Notes: generated from the sequence alone by a model not told the origin. DNA of 52,209 nucleotides from Bacteroidales bacterium (GCA_003249955.1 QKHS01000021.1:1-52209), one strand, 5' to 3'. Shown: positions 39,201 through 47,575, numbered from the stretch's first letter. Numbers and translations are program-made.

Positions 39201-40939
39201 ACTGTTGTCGTCAGGGTTATGGTATCGCATGGATAAATTACATCAACAGAATATTCTGTAGTAACTGCCGGATTTACAGTAATTTCATTTACTCCTGTTT
39301 CGCCGGTACTCCACTCAACTGTCACATTATCCGGGTCCGGAGTAATAACATCCAGAGTCAGTGTAGCAGGATCTCCGCTGCATACAGGACCATTATTCGT
39401 AAGGTTCTGATCTACATCAAATGCATCAATAATCGTAATAATATGCTGAGTTGTACCGGCATTACACGGACAACCGTTTTCAAAGTTGAGAATTATTGTT
39501 TCGTCACCCTGAATAACACCTGTGTCATAAGCATCAAAATAATAAGTTAATGTTTGCTGTCCTGCCGGAATCTCAAGGTTGTTGGGGATTGTTGAGTAAT
39601 CGACACCCGGTGTCGCTGTCCCTGTAATAGTTATTTCAATAGGTACAGGCTGATCTAAAGGTGTTGCGTCTGTACGACTGAAAACGATATAATTTGAACA
39701 TCCCCTCATAACACTTAATGATGATGACCATGAGTTAAAACTTTCGACAGTGTAACTCTCACCGGAAGTAAAAGAACTGGCTTTCAGAAATACAGCAGAG
39801 TCCCAAGCATCATCCAAAACATCAGCCACAGCAAGTTTAATATGATAAGTGGCACAAGCTGTAACAGATTTGGTTGCTGTTAGTGTAACAGTCATCCCAT
39901 CATATTCGATGTTTGGACTTGTTTGATTATCTACATAATACTGAGGATAATCAACGTCGTTAACATTATTTATTGTTACCGGAATTGAAGTTGATGGAAT
40001 TAATGCAACATTAACATTAGAATACCCTTCAGGTCCGCCTGAGATTAAAAAAGCAAAAACATCATTCCAACTTGAATTAGCATATTCCGGATACTCATCG
40101 CTGGCAAATACATACTCAAATTCGAGTAAATCTGAAGCCGGTACGAAATCAAACTCTAATACCGCAGCATCATTTGTTATATCGCCGACAATTGATTCCA
40201 AAGTAGCATCGCCGGCTGTCCCCATACCAGTTCCAGTAGAACCTGATGAATTGGGCCCAGGGGCATCGCTTACATTTCCCGATGACAGAATAACTCCGTC
40301 TTCAAAATCCAATCCCGGTATACCGTTGGAAAAATATCCGATTGAACCGGCAGCTCCGGTATAAACAATATTTGTTGCTGTAAGACAACCTGTGATAAGA
40401 ACATCCTGAACCAACTGTTGAGGAGTGTATGCCGTTGTACTGACTGACAGAACTTTTGCAAAAGCCGGGATATCTTCACCAGACACGCACATGCTCATTG
40501 TACCGCTTTCAGCATCGCCAAGTTTCCAGAAACGTGCGAGTATTTCAGAACCGGAGTATTCTTCAAAATCTCTCAGTTGCAACGCCCCTTCTTCTCCCCT
40601 GAAAACATCACACTTAATTTCCTGATATTCCCCAAACTGAAAAACATAAAAAGCTATCCCGAAAAGTGTTTCCTCCTGAAAAGCTATTCTCACAGTCGCT
40701 TCAGATGTCTCGGGAACAGTAAAGGTAAAATATGAACTTGCCCCCGGATACAATCTGTAGCACCTTGGAATTTCAAGATCTGTACCTGTCGTATGGTCAA
40801 ATGTATATGACTGGAATTCACAATCATGACTTAATGTTACCTGCGTTGGATTACTGTAGTCACTGCTTAGTTGTGTTTGAGAGAATAACTGTGCTGCAAT
40901 AAAAAACAATACTGTAAATAAGAGTAAATACTTTGCCAT
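36239..40939 (-). CDS. T9SS type B giant protein with choice-of-anchor L and PKD domains, 1566 residues
   Basis: Signal peptide of about 20 residues (ends LFSQ). An N-terminal beta domain (about 25-140) is followed by a choice-of-anchor L domain (about 170-400, TGCLTATNIVYTG, LEFEYVFASDEYPEYAN, NDVFAFLISG). A Calx-beta-like segment (about 435-510, TPGVDYSTIPNNL, QGDETIILNFENGC), Ig-like domains and a PKD domain (about 670-740, FTWDFGDATV) come next. SprB-like repeats cover about 745-1215 (SYSWSS, YTYIWNDG, YNYVWSDN). Two further PKD domains (YVWDFGDDVF; FYWYYGDGD-like) precede the C-terminal sorting domain (about 1460-1566, PEAFSPNGDGINDCF, IFNRWGELVF, WDGTDGSR). No small paralog is next to it. 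Probably an exported surface adhesin. Confidence 0.93.
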   Translation of the reverse strand: MAKYLLLFTVLFFIAAQLFSQTQLSSDYSNPTQVTLSHDCEFQSYTFDHTTGTDLEIPRCYRLYPGASSYFTFTVPETSEATVRIAFQEETLFGIAFYVFQFGEYQEIKCDVFRGEEGALQLRDFEEYSGSEILARFWKLGDAESGTMSMCVSGEDIPAFAKVLSVSTTAYTPQQLVQDVLITGCLTATNIVYTGAAGSIGYFSNGIPGLDFEDGVILSSGNVSDAPGPNSSGSTGTGMGTAGDATLESIVGDITNDAAVLEFDFVPASDLLEFEYVFASDEYPEYANSSWNDVFAFLISGGPEGYSNVNVALIPSTSIPVTINNVNDVDYPQYYVDNQTSPNIEYDGMTVTLTATKSVTACATYHIKLAVADVLDDAWDSAVFLKASSFTSGESYTVESFNSWSSSLSVMRGCSNYIVFSRTDATPLDQPVPIEITITGTATPGVDYSTIPNNLEIPAGQQTLTYYFDAYDTGVIQGDETIILNFENGCPCNAGTTQHIITIIDAFDVDQNLTNNGPVCSGDPATLTLDVITPDPDNVTVEWSTGETGVNEITVNPAVTTEYSVDVIYPCDTITLTTTVTVIQPPVVDLGPDFDVAALSTNLSAGMDPGNTGVWSVTDGPGTANVVPATNTNATATVDVFGVYTFMWTETSLAPNCVASDEVNVNFYHIPTADFEASQTMCFGDNTTIVFTGDIVPGMATFTWDFGDATVISGSGEGPYVVNFPTSGNHIVSLTINEDVAEVTNSINVVVPPALDGTITVENDPCFESCGGRAVIMVTGGIAPYSYSWSSSSNVLSELCAGDYVVTVTDANECTYSRTFSITQPPLLEYDTSYYHVPCYGTQAGGANVWASGGTPPYTYIWNDGFNGGSHNNIAAGTYITTISDFNGCSLMEQFVITQPDLLQVITSGNFAICENQSVNIVAQEIGGAGPYTFYWDNGDGSGFNEGPQTFNVVPHADVTYTVYIEDSHNCISNFAFSEVVVSPEYHLTLTTQNNSCYQTCNGSALLGITGGLQPFTFSWANNGPNLDNLCAGLYTVTITDQIGCSADTMFVITQPTALSLNIETEDAQCWYSEDGHISAVVSGGTPPYNYVWSDNTQTNELIAGEGTYNLTVSDDHNCRIYGSSTILTPQPLNVLTLYNPRICLGGTATVVGQASGGTQPYYFHWYGTDNVENWEHQFTTSPQITTNYNLTVTDSHGCTLDGHHATVYVNPPIEIVNIINSVDNVCTGDSTRIELDITGGNGGPYIITNQDGEIISSPFMYYPEETTNLIFTVEDLCETPAVTDSITIYVHPLPEVDFAVDTTRGCPGQYIGFSSLDTVENYNYVWDFGDDVFAFVKNPTHQYSEEGLYDVNLTIKDQYGCKDSLIKTELVEIYPQPYANFSAVPEIAGILNPRISFDNYSEEALFYFWYYGDGDSTINFKNPEHFYTDMGEYEVMLVSENEYGCTDTAMRNILIREEYTLYAPEAFSPNGDGINDCFRICGNGINPYTFTMQIFNRWGELVFSTEEFNPEASCDSCGEGAWDGTDGSRLKGDKYLPNGVYYWIVKFTDYDSIGHEHSGNIQLIR

Positions 40940-40999
40940 AAGTTTTTAGTTTTAGTCAAGACGTAATTTATATAATTTAGTTGTCCCCGTTTTTAAAAA

Positions 41000-42679
41000 T
41001 TACAATACTTCAATCCAAACAGATTTAAATGGTTTAATATTAAGTCTGGTATTTGATTTCAACAATTTTCCGTAAATTATTTTGCTGTTCTCCGGCACAA
41101 ATTTATTGACATCAATTTCCCGCTCAGAAAGGTTATGAATAACAAGATTTTTACCTGCACTGCTAAATCTGTAATATGCCAGAACACCATCCGGGAATTC
41201 TGCAAAATCTATCTTACCTGTACTCAATATATTGTTTCTCTTTCTGACAGCAATCATCTTTTTAAGCTCCGTATAAATCTTTGATTCTGAGCTTTCCGCG
41301 TTATTGAGTTGCTTTTCAAGCTTTTCCCAGTCAATCTTTCCTCTTACATAATTACGGGTATCATTATGCCCCGTAATATTTATCTGATATTTATAATAAT
41401 CCTCATCATTAGGCTTCCCGAATTCATCTCCGTAATATACGACAGGTGTTCCGGGAAGACTGAGCATTACAGAAAAAGCCAGCAGAATTTTATCTGCATC
41501 AGATTTGAATAATTCGCTTAATCTTGCAGAAATACCTTCTCCCATTCTAAAATCCCATTCAGGTTTATGACAATAATTCTCATGAATATATTTTCTGTCT
41601 TCTTCGTTAACATAAACCAGTTCGAGACTAAGTTCGTCATGACATCTGAGGAAAGTAAACCATTGACATGATTCGGGAATTTCAGGAGTGACATCTGTAT
41701 GTAAAACATTTTTTACCGGATCTGCAGATCCTGATGCAATTGCTTTGAATATCTGGGGCATAAGCGGGAAATGATAACCTGCATGGCACTCATCTGCATC
41801 GCCCATATATTTTACGACTTCGGCAGGAGGCTGGCATGCTTCGGCCAATAGAATAACCGAAGGATTAATGTAGTCTGTTACCGAACGGAAAAATTTAATA
41901 ATAACATGTGTATTATCCAGATTTTCACAGGAAGTTCCCTCCTCTTTCCACAGATAAGGAATCGCATCCGCTCTGAATCCGTCAACGCCTTTCTCAATCC
42001 AGAAAATAAAATTACGGCACATATCCAGCAACACATTCGGGTTTCTATAATTCAAATCCGGTTGAAACTCGAAAAAGCGATGAAAATAATAACGGTTATC
42101 ATCATATTTCTCCCAATTGCTGTCGCACATTCCTTTGAACAAAAGCCTGCAATCTGAATAAGCTCTGTCATTTTCGCTCCAGATATAATAATCAGAATAT
42201 TTATTTTTCTCCAACAGTGCTGAACGTTTAAACCATGTGTGCTGGTCTGATGTATGATTAATCGCAATATCAAAAATAACCTTTATACCTGCCTTGTGTG
42301 CGGTTTGCAAAAAGGCCTCAAACGAATCCTCACCGGCTTCTCCCAACAAATCTTCTCTAAGCTTGCGATAATCTGAGATATCAAATCCTGCATCTTTCAT
42401 GGGTGAATCCAATACAGGTAAAAGCCAGAGACAATTCACTCCCAAATTCTGCAAATAGGGAATTTTTTGCTTCAGTCCATCAAAATTTTTGTTAAAAAGG
42501 TCCACATACAGAGAATATACTACGGCATCTTTATACCACATCTTTTCTGCTTCCTGAACCGGCTTCATATTTTCTTTCAACTCTTTAATCTCGGCTAAAA
42601 AAACATCAAGGTGTTTGGTTCCCAACTCAGGATACAGGATTTTCCAAAGCTTTGAGAGTTCGTTTCTGATAACAGTCAT
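41000..42679 (-). CDS. GH13 alpha-amylase-family enzyme, TreS-like
   Basis: 559 residues with no signal peptide, so cytoplasmic. The (beta/alpha)8 barrel motifs of GH13 are present: DIAINHTSDQHTWF, the nucleophile Asp in GFRADAIPYLW (about residue 237), the acid/base Glu in ILLAEACQPP (about 278) and the stabilising Asp in CHDEL (about 347). The conserved entry YSLYVDLFNKNFDG, the HTSDQHTWF stretch and PVVYYGDEFG resemble the trehalose synthase/glucosidase branch. A small beta domain ends the protein. An additional ~45 residues precede the barrel. Exact substrate is unknown (maltose/trehalose, sucrose or amylosaccharides are possible). It stands alone between a giant and elbB. Confidence 0.85.
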   Translation of the reverse strand: MTVIRNELSKLWKILYPELGTKHLDVFLAEIKELKENMKPVQEAEKMWYKDAVVYSLYVDLFNKNFDGLKQKIPYLQNLGVNCLWLLPVLDSPMKDAGFDISDYRKLREDLLGEAGEDSFEAFLQTAHKAGIKVIFDIAINHTSDQHTWFKRSALLEKNKYSDYYIWSENDRAYSDCRLLFKGMCDSNWEKYDDNRYYFHRFFEFQPDLNYRNPNVLLDMCRNFIFWIEKGVDGFRADAIPYLWKEEGTSCENLDNTHVIIKFFRSVTDYINPSVILLAEACQPPAEVVKYMGDADECHAGYHFPLMPQIFKAIASGSADPVKNVLHTDVTPEIPESCQWFTFLRCHDELSLELVYVNEEDRKYIHENYCHKPEWDFRMGEGISARLSELFKSDADKILLAFSVMLSLPGTPVVYYGDEFGKPNDEDYYKYQINITGHNDTRNYVRGKIDWEKLEKQLNNAESSESKIYTELKKMIAVRKRNNILSTGKIDFAEFPDGVLAYYRFSSAGKNLVIHNLSEREIDVNKFVPENSKIIYGKLLKSNTRLNIKPFKSVWIEVL

Positions 42680-42761
42680 AATTAAGGTTTAATAGAGAAA
42701 ATATTATGCTAAATTTAATTTTTAAAGATACAAAAAATTATATTTGTACAAAATTTAATTT

Positions 42762-43412
42762 ATGAAAAAAGTTGCAGTTGTTTTATCCGGTTGCGGAGTC
42801 TATGACGGAAGTGAGATTCACGAAGCGGCTCTGACACTTTTGGCTTTGTCAAAAAATGAAGTTGAGTATCAATGTTTTGCCCCTGACAAGGATCAGTTTC
42901 ATGTAATAAACCATTTAACAGGTGAAATAATCAATGAGAAACGTAATGTACTGGTTGAATCTGCAAGAATTGCGCGCGGGAACATTAAAGCTCTTACAGA
43001 ATTAAAAGAGGGGGATTTCTCCGGCGTTATCTTTCCAGGAGGATCAGGAGCAGCAAAAAATCTTTCTACTTATGCTTACGAAGGAGAAGATTATTCAGTA
43101 GATGAAGAAGTTGCAAGAGTTGTAAAAGATTTTCACAAAGCACGAAAACCCATAGCTGCGCTATGTATTGCACCGGTAATAATTGCAAAAATTATAGGTG
43201 GCAGACTTACAACAGGTAACGACAAAAAAACTGCCGGAATTTTAACCAAAGCTGGGGCAACTCATGTAAATAAAGATTATAACGAAGTTGCTGTTGACGA
43301 AAAAAACCGTATTGTAACAACTCCATGTTACATGGTAACAGATAACATTTACAAAGTAAGCATGGGTACAGAAGCTGCTGTTGAAACAATGTTAGGACTA
43401 ATGAACAAATGA
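42762..43412 (+). CDS. elbB: ElbB-type glyoxalase, DJ-1/PfpI family
   Basis: 216 residues. The DJ-1/PfpI fold begins KKVAVVLSGCGVYDGSEIHEA, a signature of ElbB-type proteins. GVIFPGGSGAAKNLS is the strand and turn after which the nucleophile elbow AALCIAPVI places the reactive Cys (about residue 136). TTGNDKKTAGILTKAGATH is also typical. E. coli ElbB is linked to isoprenoid production and has weak glyoxalase activity; its natural role is uncertain. A -7 element TATATTTG lies at 42739-42746, just ahead of the start. Confidence 0.9.
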   Translation: MKKVAVVLSGCGVYDGSEIHEAALTLLALSKNEVEYQCFAPDKDQFHVINHLTGEIINEKRNVLVESARIARGNIKALTELKEGDFSGVIFPGGSGAAKNLSTYAYEGEDYSVDEEVARVVKDFHKARKPIAALCIAPVIIAKIIGGRLTTGNDKKTAGILTKAGATHVNKDYNEVAVDEKNRIVTTPCYMVTDNIYKVSMGTEAAVETMLGLMNK

Positions 43413-43436
43413 CAGTTTACATTTTTCTGCGAAGCA

Positions 43437-44099
43437 TTAACTCTGTTTAAACTCTATTATTACAATTCCTGTTTGAAATCCGCTCCCCGGAAGAGCCTGA
43501 TATTTCCACTTCTTTACTGCATCTTTTGCAGGCTGCACACAATCATTGCATGTTGAACTCACCAGTCTTACTTCAGTTACAGATCCTGATTCATTAACTG
43601 TAACTTCCAGAACAACTTTCCCAAATGAGTTTTCCCTGGTAACCGGATCGACTTTTTCCACACCTCTGTTTCCATCAAGTTTCCCGGTAATATCATCAGG
43701 TCCGTTTTTGTCACCACGTCCGTTATCAGGATTATCATTATCTCCGTCTTTTTCTCCAAAGCCATTGTTAAAAGGATTTTTAAACAGATTATTTATTTTG
43801 TCTGTAGCAGCTTCCGATTTATTGTCCGCCTGCCCGTCAGAATGTACAAATTCAGAATTTTCAAAGTTCTGCACCAGCAGTTTTTCTGTTGACGATGACT
43901 CTTTTTCAGCATCCGTATTATTACTTCCGGATGAATGATTTTCTGCTCCTGAACGTACGCTGAAATCAATCAATACTGCTTCTTCCTCGGGCAAAGGTAA
44001 TGGAGTGGTAAATCCTGCCAAAAGCAAAATAACAAAACCGGAGAAAAGAAAAAGTAAGGCCCCGGTAATCCCGTGAATGTGTTTTTTTATCTCTTTCAT
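43437..44099 (-). CDS. TonB-family energy transducer, intact paralog
   Basis: 220 residues. One N-terminal membrane helix (about 12-33) is followed by TPLPLPEEEAVLIDF, a long Ser/Asn/Asp-rich linker (about 50-150) without the Pro-Lys repeats of classical TonB, and a C-terminal TonB/TolA-like domain (about 150-220, FGKVVLEVTVNESG, VKKWKYQALPGSG). The segment CNDCVQPAKDAVKKWKY carries two Cys that are kept in its paralog. It should couple the ExbB/ExbD motor to outer-membrane transport. It follows the frameshifted paralog after a 550-bp gap and may have its own promoter. Confidence 0.85.
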   Translation of the reverse strand: MKEIKKHIHGITGALLFLFSGFVILLLAGFTTPLPLPEEEAVLIDFSVRSGAENHSSGSNNTDAEKESSSTEKLLVQNFENSEFVHSDGQADNKSEAATDKINNLFKNPFNNGFGEKDGDNDNPDNGRGDKNGPDDITGKLDGNRGVEKVDPVTRENSFGKVVLEVTVNESGSVTEVRLVSSTCNDCVQPAKDAVKKWKYQALPGSGFQTGIVIIEFKQS

Positions 44100-44649
44100 A
44101 ACCGTAAAATTTAAAAATATTAAAAAACAGAAATATTGTTTTTATATAAAACGGGGAAGAGATACAATCAGGTATATAATTCCATAAAAGAAATACAGAG
44201 TGAGCTAAAATGGATAGCAAAATTTCTGGTAGAATTATATAAATCAAAAAATAAAAATAGTAATTATTTAGTCTGGATGTTTTTGTAATATGTAGTCGGT
44301 AATTTGTAATCGGTAATCAGTTGCAAACTGACAACTCGTTGAGTGTATTGCGATCTACTGGCAGTGGTGTTCATTAGCTGCTTCGCAGGTTCACCTCCGG
44401 AGCTGGCCCGCTGTTTTTGCCTTTGGCGGGCTTGCCCTCCGGGCTGCGGTTCCATGGCCTGCCCGCGTCGCTTTTATGAATATTCGTCGCTATGCTTTTA
44501 TTCTTTTAGGCAACAAAACTTCCCCCGGAAATATTGCCTGGGCCAAATAAATACGTGGGGAGCTAAAATCCAAAACGGATCAAAGTTGTTTATCCTGATT
44601 TTCAACTTCAGTACTTCAGAAACTGCCTGAAAAATATACGGGATCTAAT
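44100..44649. other. 550-bp gene-free gap with a GC-rich, hairpin-dense core
   Basis: The flanks are AT-rich, but 44370-44475 is markedly GC-rich. It contains several short hairpins: CTGC-TTC-GCAG (44378-44388), GCCCGC/GCGGGC (44406-44431) and GCCC-TCC-GGGC (44434-44444). To its left are degenerate copies of TAATCGG (about 44290-44320). I see no protein-like reading frame; the short open frames have biased nonsense composition. Confidence 0.5.
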
Positions 44650-44841
44650 CTAGTTTTGTTTAAACTCAATTGTTATCTGACCGGTTTGGTATCCTGTTCC
44701 CGGTTTTGACTCATATTTCCATTGTTTAACAGCATCTTTGGCAAGCTGAACACATTCATTACAGTTTGTGCTTACAAGGGTTATATCTGTTACTGTACCC
44801 TGCTCGTTTACGGTAATTTTAAGCACAACGCGGCCAAACAT
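44650..44841 (-). CDS. TonB-family protein, C-terminal fragment after a frameshift
   Basis: 63 codons starting MFGRVVLKITVNEQG form a complete TonB-like C-terminal domain that aligns with residues about 158-220 of the intact paralog, including the CNECVQLAKDAVKQWKY segment with two Cys. It belongs to the gene at 44819-45388: reading shifts by +1 at an A6 run (44843-44848 on the complementary strand), so removing one A, or adding two, joins both parts into about 245 residues. The ATG is probably not a real start. Confidence 0.8.
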   Translation of the reverse strand: MFGRVVLKITVNEQGTVTDITLVSTNCNECVQLAKDAVKQWKYESKPGTGYQTGQITIEFKQN

Positions 44842-45388
44842 ATTTTTTACCGGCCGGGTCCACTTTTTTTACAATTCTCCTGTTACCGATGCCGCCTCCC
44901 AGGCCTCCTGGCCCACTGCCACTGCCATAACCATCAGTTCCGGTTCCGGGGTTTCCGCTACCGCTACCATCTCCTGAAGTGCCGCTGCCTGTTCCGTTAC
45001 CGAAAACACCACCACCAAATAGACTGTTTAACCTGTCTGTATTTGGATTGGTTTGAGTGTTGCTGTTTGAATTGTTATTAGTTGTACTTTCTGTGTTAGT
45101 GTTGGGAACAGTGCTTGATTGCATGGAGGCAGCGTCTTCGAAGCTTTGGGTGTTAACACCTGAATTTGAAGAGTTTTGAGTCGAGGCATTTTGTTCGTTT
45201 GATGTGGCAGATGTTGAGGATGCACCCGCATCGATATTCCCGCCGCCTCCAAAGTCAATCAAGATACTCTCTTCCTCGGGAAGAGGAAGAGGTGTTGTAA
45301 AACCTAAAAGCAAAAGAAGAATTATCGCTCCCACCGAATAAAGGAAGGCTCCGATTATCCCAAAGATATTATGCTTTTTAAGATTCAT
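44819..45388 (-). CDS. TonB-family energy transducer, frameshifted N-terminal part
   Basis: 189 residues as read: an N-terminal helix (about 12-33, FGIIGAFLYSVGAIILLLLLGF), then TPLPLPEEESILIDFGGGG as in the intact paralog, a Ser/Asn/Thr-rich linker and a Gly/Ser-rich tract ending RRIVKKVDPAGKK. The frame then reads YVWPRCA and stops, where the paralog continues FGKVVLEV. The missing domain is in the next frame (44650-44841). Start is 3 bp after exbD, so it is the third gene of the ExbB-ExbD-TonB operon. It is either a pseudogene, a homopolymer sequencing error or a slipping site. Confidence 0.82.
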   Translation of the reverse strand: MNLKKHNIFGIIGAFLYSVGAIILLLLLGFTTPLPLPEEESILIDFGGGGNIDAGASSTSATSNEQNASTQNSSNSGVNTQSFEDAASMQSSTVPNTNTESTTNNNSNSNTQTNPNTDRLNSLFGGGVFGNGTGSGTSGDGSGSGNPGTGTDGYGSGSGPGGLGGGIGNRRIVKKVDPAGKKYVWPRCA

Positions 45389-45391
45389 ATT

Positions 45392-45796
45392 TTATTCCGG
45401 CTTTGTAGCCAATATAAGTTTATACTCGTTATCTTTCGCAATGTTCATAACTTTGACAACCTCTTCCATAGGAACAGATTTGTCAACATGCAAAGCTATA
45501 TATGGTTCTTCCTGACCGGCAACTTCTTTTTTTATCAGAACTTCCATGTCTGCTTCAGAGCAGATTGTTGTTCCTACTGCAAAGGTATAAGTGCCGTTCA
45601 TATTATCTTTTATAGACACCGATGCAATAGGATTTGCCTGTGTCTGACTGTTACTTGAAGGCAATAATAACTTAAGGGCATTAGGCGCAATAAGCGTGGA
45701 AGTAACCATAAAGAATATCAGCAACAGGAACACGATGTCAGTCATAGACGACATGCTGAACTCTGCACTTACTTTATTTCTTGTTTTAATAGCCAT
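45392..45796 (-). CDS. exbD: ExbD/TolR-family biopolymer transport protein
   Basis: 134 residues. A single N-terminal membrane helix (about 20-40) starts with SSMTDIVFLLLIFFMV, whose Asp is the conserved proton-path residue of ExbD/TolR. The rest is a periplasmic domain (PYIALHVDKSVPMEEVVKVM). It forms the motor stator with ExbB and drives TonB. It lies 8 bp after exbB and 3 bp before the first tonB-like gene. Confidence 0.94.
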   Translation of the reverse strand: MAIKTRNKVSAEFSMSSMTDIVFLLLIFFMVTSTLIAPNALKLLLPSSNSQTQANPIASVSIKDNMNGTYTFAVGTTICSEADMEVLIKKEVAGQEEPYIALHVDKSVPMEEVVKVMNIAKDNEYKLILATKPE

Positions 45797-45804
45797 AATT
45801 AAAA

Positions 45805-46482
45805 TTATTTCGCCGGTTCGTTAAGAATATCCATAAACTCTGTAGTTTTTGCTTCAAGCTGAGCAACAAGATTATTAACTCTTGCCACAAGGACATTATA
45901 ACCAAAGTATGCAATAATACCAACAATAAGACCACCTACAGTCGTAACAAGTGCCAGATAAATACCACCTGAAAGCATTCCTACGTCTAAGTTTGAACCT
46001 GCATTTGCCATATCATAGAAAGCTTTTACCATACCCATAACTGTTCCGAGGAACCCGATCATAGGAGCACCACCGGCAACAGATGCCAATACCGGTAATC
46101 CTTTTTCAAGTTTTGCAACTTCCTGTTTACCGACATTTTCAACAGCAGCATTAACATCTCCCAAAGGACGTCCTATGCGCAAAACACCTTTTTCAATCAT
46201 ACGAGCAAGAGGTCCGTCGTTCATACGGCAATTATCAAGAGCCTGTTCAACCTTGCCCTCAAAAATGAAATTTTTAATATTGTCCATAAAAGACTTTTGC
46301 TCACGCGAAGCTTTTTTAATTGCAATAAACCTGTCAATAAAAATATAGACTGCAATTACCGAAAGCAATGCAAGAACAATCATTATCCAACCACCTTTTA
46401 CTGCCATTTCGAAGAAAGACAAACTCTTTACCGCGGTTTCCTGAACAGCATTCTGAACTGTATCTGCTTGTAAGAATAACAT
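45805..46482 (-). CDS. exbB: ExbB/TolQ/MotA-family proton channel protein
   Basis: I choose the ATG at 46482 (225 residues), as MLFLQADTVQ fits the start seen in related proteins; an in-frame codon at 46524 adds 14 residues. Three membrane helices (about 28-50, 125-150 and 165-190) and the family core GRPLGDVNAAVENVG, LASVAGGAPMIGFLGTVMGM and GGIYLALVTTVGGLIVGI are present. It uses the proton gradient to power TonB. First gene of the operon exbB-exbD-tonB-tonB. Confidence 0.93.
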   Translation of the reverse strand: MLFLQADTVQNAVQETAVKSLSFFEMAVKGGWIMIVLALLSVIAVYIFIDRFIAIKKASREQKSFMDNIKNFIFEGKVEQALDNCRMNDGPLARMIEKGVLRIGRPLGDVNAAVENVGKQEVAKLEKGLPVLASVAGGAPMIGFLGTVMGMVKAFYDMANAGSNLDVGMLSGGIYLALVTTVGGLIVGIIAYFGYNVLVARVNNLVAQLEAKTTEFMDILNEPAK

Positions 46483-46886
46483 AGTTACAACAATTAAATT
46501 GATAATGCACGAAATTAGACACAAATCGTTTAACTAAACTGACATTTTTTTTAATTTATCAACAGTTTTTTGTTAAATCACTTTTTATGGCTGATGTCTG
46601 AAGGTGAAAAGGTCAAAGACTGAAGCCTGATGACCGGAAGTTCTTGTTTGGCAGCCTGCGCTATGTTAGTTCAGGACTTTATATTTACGGTTAATAGCTC
46701 CTGCTTCAAACCGCCCTGCTTCGGGCTCCTGTCTTCAAACAACATTTTAAATATTTATTTTTCACGACCTGACATTTACCATTTCTGTTTTTAATAACGC
46801 AGGCTGCTATACCTATATTGTTAAAAAATTATTTCAATTTGTTTATTACTGTAATTCAATTTATCTGTTATTTCAGATTAATAAAG
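46483..46886. other. Gene-free gap upstream of the transaldolase gene
   Basis: About 400 bases with degenerate TGTCTGAAG-like direct repeats (about 46590-46640) and a small hairpin GCCC-TGCTTC-GGGC (46713-46726). The texture resembles the gap at 44100-44649 on the other side of the operon. No reading frame looks protein-like. Confidence 0.4.
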
Positions 46887-46894
46887 TAATTTTG
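46864..46894 (+). promoter_or_regulatory. Candidate promoter of the transaldolase gene
   Basis: TCTG (46864-46867), 19 bases, then TAATTTTG (46887-46894): one mismatch to TTTG-N19-TAnnTTTG. The start codon is 24 bases on. Confidence 0.5.
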
Positions 46895-46917
46895 CAAAAA
46901 TTTAAAAAACCAAGTAT

Positions 46918-47574
46918 ATGAAATTTTTTATTGATACTGCAAATCTTGATCAAATTCGCGAAGCACAGGCTTTAGGCGTATTGGACGGTGTAACAACAAA
47001 TCCGTCCTTAATGGCAAAAGAAGGTATTGCCGGAAAAGAAAACATTTTAAATCACTATTTGCAGATATGCGAAATCGTTGACGGAGATGTAAGTGCAGAG
47101 GTGATCAGTACTGATTACGAAGGAATGATTAAAGAAGGTGAAGAACTTGCAGCTTTGCATCCTCAGATTGTTGTGAAGGTTCCGATTATAAAAGACGGGA
47201 TTAAAGCAATAAAGTATTTCTCATCTAAAGGCATAAGAACTAACTGTACTCTGGTTTTCAGTGCAGGACAGGCTCTTCTGGCTGCAAAAGCAGGCGCAAC
47301 ATACGTTTCTCCGTTTATCGGCAGATTGGATGACAACAGTGTTGACGGAGTAGAACTTATCGGACAAATTGTTGATATGTACAATTACTACGAGTTTGAC
47401 ACTAAAGTTCTGGCTGCTTCTATCCGCCACACAATGCACATTATTAAATGTATGGAAATGGGTGCTGATGTTGCGACATGTCCGTTAAGTGCAATCCTTG
47501 GATTACTGAAACATCCACTGACCGACATCGGGTTAAAACAGTTTATCGACGATTACAACAAACTAAATAAATAA
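46918..47574 (+). CDS. Transaldolase / fructose-6-phosphate aldolase (small type)
   Basis: 218 residues, the length of the small FSA/TalC type. [16 protein letters not shown] and [13 protein letters not shown] are the signature, and the Schiff-base Lys is in [13 protein letters not shown] (about residue 84). TFVSPFIGR-type motif [11 protein letters not shown] and [18 protein letters not shown] end the barrel. Either transaldolase (pentose phosphate pathway) or fructose-6-phosphate aldolase activity is possible; sequence reading alone does not decide. The next gene starts one base after its stop. Confidence 0.93.
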   Translation: MKFFIDTANLDQIREAQALGVLDGVTTNPSLMAKEGIAGKENILNHYLQICEIVDGDVSAEVISTDYEGMIKEGEELAALHPQIVVKVPIIKDGIKAIKYFSSKGIRTNCTLVFSAGQALLAAKAGATYVSPFIGRLDDNSVDGVELIGQIVDMYNYYEFDTKVLAASIRHTMHIIKCMEMGADVATCPLSAILGLLKHPLTDIGLKQFIDDYNKLNK

Positions 47575-47575
47575 A

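Noticed and set aside
44343-44630. A 95-residue plus-strand open frame in the gap between the TonB-like genes
   Set aside because: Composition is Cys/Arg/Pro-biased nonsense over a hairpin-rich tract with no start context or domain.
44819-44850. Programmed -1 ribosomal frameshift in the TonB-like gene
   Set aside because: The required shift is +1, and the local T-AAA-AAA context is not a standard -1 slippery site; an A-run indel is simpler.
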